A DNA stretch of 5,441 nt from Alphaproteobacteria bacterium (GTDB lineage Bacteria > Pseudomonadota > Alphaproteobacteria > Micavibrionales > SZUA-601): the NCBI GenBank assembly GCA_028290805.1, contig JAQGJA010000005.1, positions 1 to 5,441 on the forward strand, given 5' to 3'. Below the pieces are notes generated by a model, which saw nothing but the letters and a program-made list of their open reading frames with translations, did not search any database and had not been told where the DNA came from. The translations under genes and the position numbers were made by a program. Numbering within the stretch: position 1 is the first letter of the stretch; every line of letters starts with the position of its first letter. This document shows positions 4,009 through 5,441 of the stretch, piece after piece.

Positions 4009-5441
4009 ATGACCCAAGACCCTTATCGCCTGGAAGACGAGAATCTTCCGCTTTCCGCGACTGTCGACGATGCCGCCGTTGACGATTACGACGATCTTGG
4101 GACCAACCTGGAAGAAAGCGCCGATAAGCCTGCACGCAGCCGATTGCCTTTATACCTGGCCCTTTTTGCCGTACTGGCATTGGGCGGCGGTTATTTCGCC
4201 TATCAGATGTTTTTCCCGGCTGACGCCGAAACATTCGCCCCGGTTGAAATGGCCCAGACGGCCAATACCCCGCCCGCCGATATGGCGCCCGGTGCGATTT
4301 CCCCTGACCAGATGGCCGCAACCGTTCCCGAGACGCCTGTGGCGGCAGCAGATCCGGCTTTGGTGCCTGTACCAGTACCCGTTCCAGTCGCCGGGGCAAA
4401 CCCTGTTGCGCCTCCTGCCGATCCTGCTGCTGTTGCAGCCGCCGTTCCGGCCTCTGTGCCAGTCCCGGTGCCGGAAGCGGCTCCTGTTGCTGCGGTGACG
4501 CCACCTGTGGAGGCAGTGCCCGCCCCAGTTGCGCCGGTGCCTGAACAAAACACGGCTGCTTTGCCGCCACCGCCAAAAGAACTACTGACGCCGATCGATA
4601 CGCCTGCCGCGCCAGGCAATCTTGCGGAACTGACCCCGGCTGCAAGCGCCATGGAAAAAAGCGCCACGGCTAAAATGAATGCCGTCAATGAGGCCATGAA
4701 TGACGTAAGTGCCAATGGCAATCCGGCTCTTGTGGCCAGTCCTGCACCCGCTTTGCCCGTCACGGCTGCCGCCGGCGGTTCGATGGATAAAACGATGAAG
4801 ACCAGACAGGAAGTCAGCGAAATCCTGACAGGGGGCGCGGTTGCGATGGCGTCCCCCGCACGCCAGGCCATGTCGCAACAGACCGAAGTAACGCCCCATG
4901 CCAGCCAGGTTATTTTCGTCAAGAAAAGCTATTCCGCGCAATCTTCCCAGGCGATCAACGCTGCCGGCGACCGCGTCCTGGAAGCCCGGCAATACCAGGC
5001 TGCCGCCAATATCTATGACCAGCAACTGAAGAAAAACCCGTCCGATCCGTCCGCCCTTGCAGGAAAAGCCCTGGCCCTGCAGCAATCGGGCCAGACGATG
5101 GATGCGATGAATACCTATCAGCGTTTGCTGGACCTCAATCCGCGCGATGTCGAAGCCTTGACCAATTACATGGGCCTGGTCCAGAAACAGGACCCGGAAG
5201 AAGCGCTGATCCGCTTGAATTCCCTGGCCGAACAATATCCGGATAATGCCGCCGTGATGGGGCAATTAGGCATGGTGCACGCCAATATGATGGACACGCC
5301 GCAAGCCTTTCAATATTTCGAAAAAGCCATAGCGCTGGACGGCACCAACCCGGTGTATCCGTTCAATGTCGCTGTTTTATATGACCGCCTGGGCACCACG
5401 ACCAAGGCATATGATGCGTATAAAATGACATTGGCCTTGAT
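4009..5441 (+). CDS. Membrane-anchored Pro/Ala-rich TPR protein (3' end outside window)
   Basis: At least 477 residues are encoded, and the frame is still open at the right edge. Residues 1-44 form an acidic cytoplasmic tail (DDAAVDDYDD) ending in ADKPARSR. Residues 46-69 form one transmembrane helix (LYLALFAVLALGGGYFAY), with the positive residues predicting N-in/C-out, so the rest should be periplasmic. Residues 70-189 are a Pro/Ala/Val linker with two VP tracts (V119-V127 and V150-P155) and no Lys or Arg. Residues 190-310 are Ala-rich and mixed. From about 315, at least four or five tetratricopeptide repeats follow (roughly 315-348, 349-382, 383-414, 415-449, 450 onward), with the typical AxxxYxxxLxxNPxD pattern. 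The start at 4009 has AGGA at 4000-4003; the in-frame ATG at 3994 would have its AAGG directly abutting, so it is less likely. The layout suggests a scaffold in an envelope, pilus or secretion assembly (compare MshN-like or TonB-like linkers), but no specific function can be claimed. Confidence 0.88.
   Translation, partial: MTQDPYRLEDENLPLSATVDDAAVDDYDDLGTNLEESADKPARSRLPLYLALFAVLALGGGYFAYQMFFPADAETFAPVEMAQTANTPPADMAPGAISPDQMAATVPETPVAAADPALVPVPVPVPVAGANPVAPPADPAAVAAAVPASVPVPVPEAAPVAAVTPPVEAVPAPVAPVPEQNTAALPPPPKELLTPIDTPAAPGNLAELTPAASAMEKSATAKMNAVNEAMNDVSANGNPALVASPAPALPVTAAAGGSMDKTMKTRQEVSEILTGGAVAMASPARQAMSQQTEVTPHASQVIFVKKSYSAQSSQAINAAGDRVLEARQYQAAANIYDQQLKKNPSDPSALAGKALALQQSGQTMDAMNTYQRLLDLNPRDVEALTNYMGLVQKQDPEEALIRLNSLAEQYPDNAAVMGQLGMVHANMMDTPQAFQYFEKAIALDGTNPVYPFNVAVLYDRLGTTTKAYDAYKMTLAL

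Noticed and set aside
3914..4645. Minus-strand open frame of 243 aa
   Set aside because: Gln/Arg/Pro-rich antisense shadow of the same gene, covering its start and upstream region; no recognisable protein features.
4203..4922. Long minus-strand open frame (239 aa, Ala/Gly/Thr-rich)
   Set aside because: It is antisense to the Pro/Ala-rich linker; GC-rich codons on the plus strand keep other frames open. It has no domain, and the plus frame has a TM helix and TPRs.
1..5441. CRISPR array, tRNA/rRNA, transposase or attachment site
   Set aside because: No regularly spaced direct repeats, cloverleaf, rRNA-like conserved block, transposase motif or flanking duplications were seen.

Overview
The window reads as ordinary chromosomal DNA of an alphaproteobacterium, probably a Rhodospirillales- or Micavibrionales-like lineage; the finer placement is a guess. 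The evidence is an Nfu_N-type NifU scaffold gene next to tsaB with trpS upstream. From memory, trpS, a universal-stress gene, nfu, tsaB, rimI and fur lie close together in many Rhizobiales and relatives. All real genes are on the plus strand, and base composition is moderate with no abrupt change by eye.

Layout. (1) Positions 1-852: the 3' part of trpS, cut by the left edge. (2) 894-1754: a secreted family-3 solute-binding protein with no permease or ATPase nearby. A 10-codon mini-ORF with a good Shine-Dalgarno sits in front of it and ends in a TAATG overlap. (3) 1755-1894: a 140-bp gap with a possible extended -10 promoter, two short tandem repeats and a hairpin, read as the leader of the next gene. 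(4) 1895-2629: an unrecognised exported protein starting with GTG, with four cysteines in the mature part and a possible Mog1/PsbP-like fold. (5) 2587-3147: nfu, whose start lies inside the end of the preceding gene (43-bp overlap). (6) 3148-3281: a gap holding two copies of a dispersed TGCG-rich repeat; the second stops 5 nt before the tsaB start codon, which has no visible Shine-Dalgarno. (7) 3282-3917: tsaB. (8) 4009-5441: a membrane-anchored protein with a long Pro/Ala/Val-rich linker and tetratricopeptide repeats, cut by the right edge.

The genes do not form one pathway. trpS and tsaB serve translation (tRNA-Trp charging; t6A37 modification) and nfu serves Fe-S cluster delivery. The two exported proteins between trpS and nfu occupy the place where relatives often keep a universal-stress gene, and the TPR protein follows tsaB where rimI is often found. 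No mobile element, CRISPR array, tRNA, rRNA or defence module is visible. I see no convincing new biological system; the most interesting points are the repeat pair at the tsaB start, the structured leader at 1800-1894, the unrecognised exported protein and the charge-free linker of the TPR protein.
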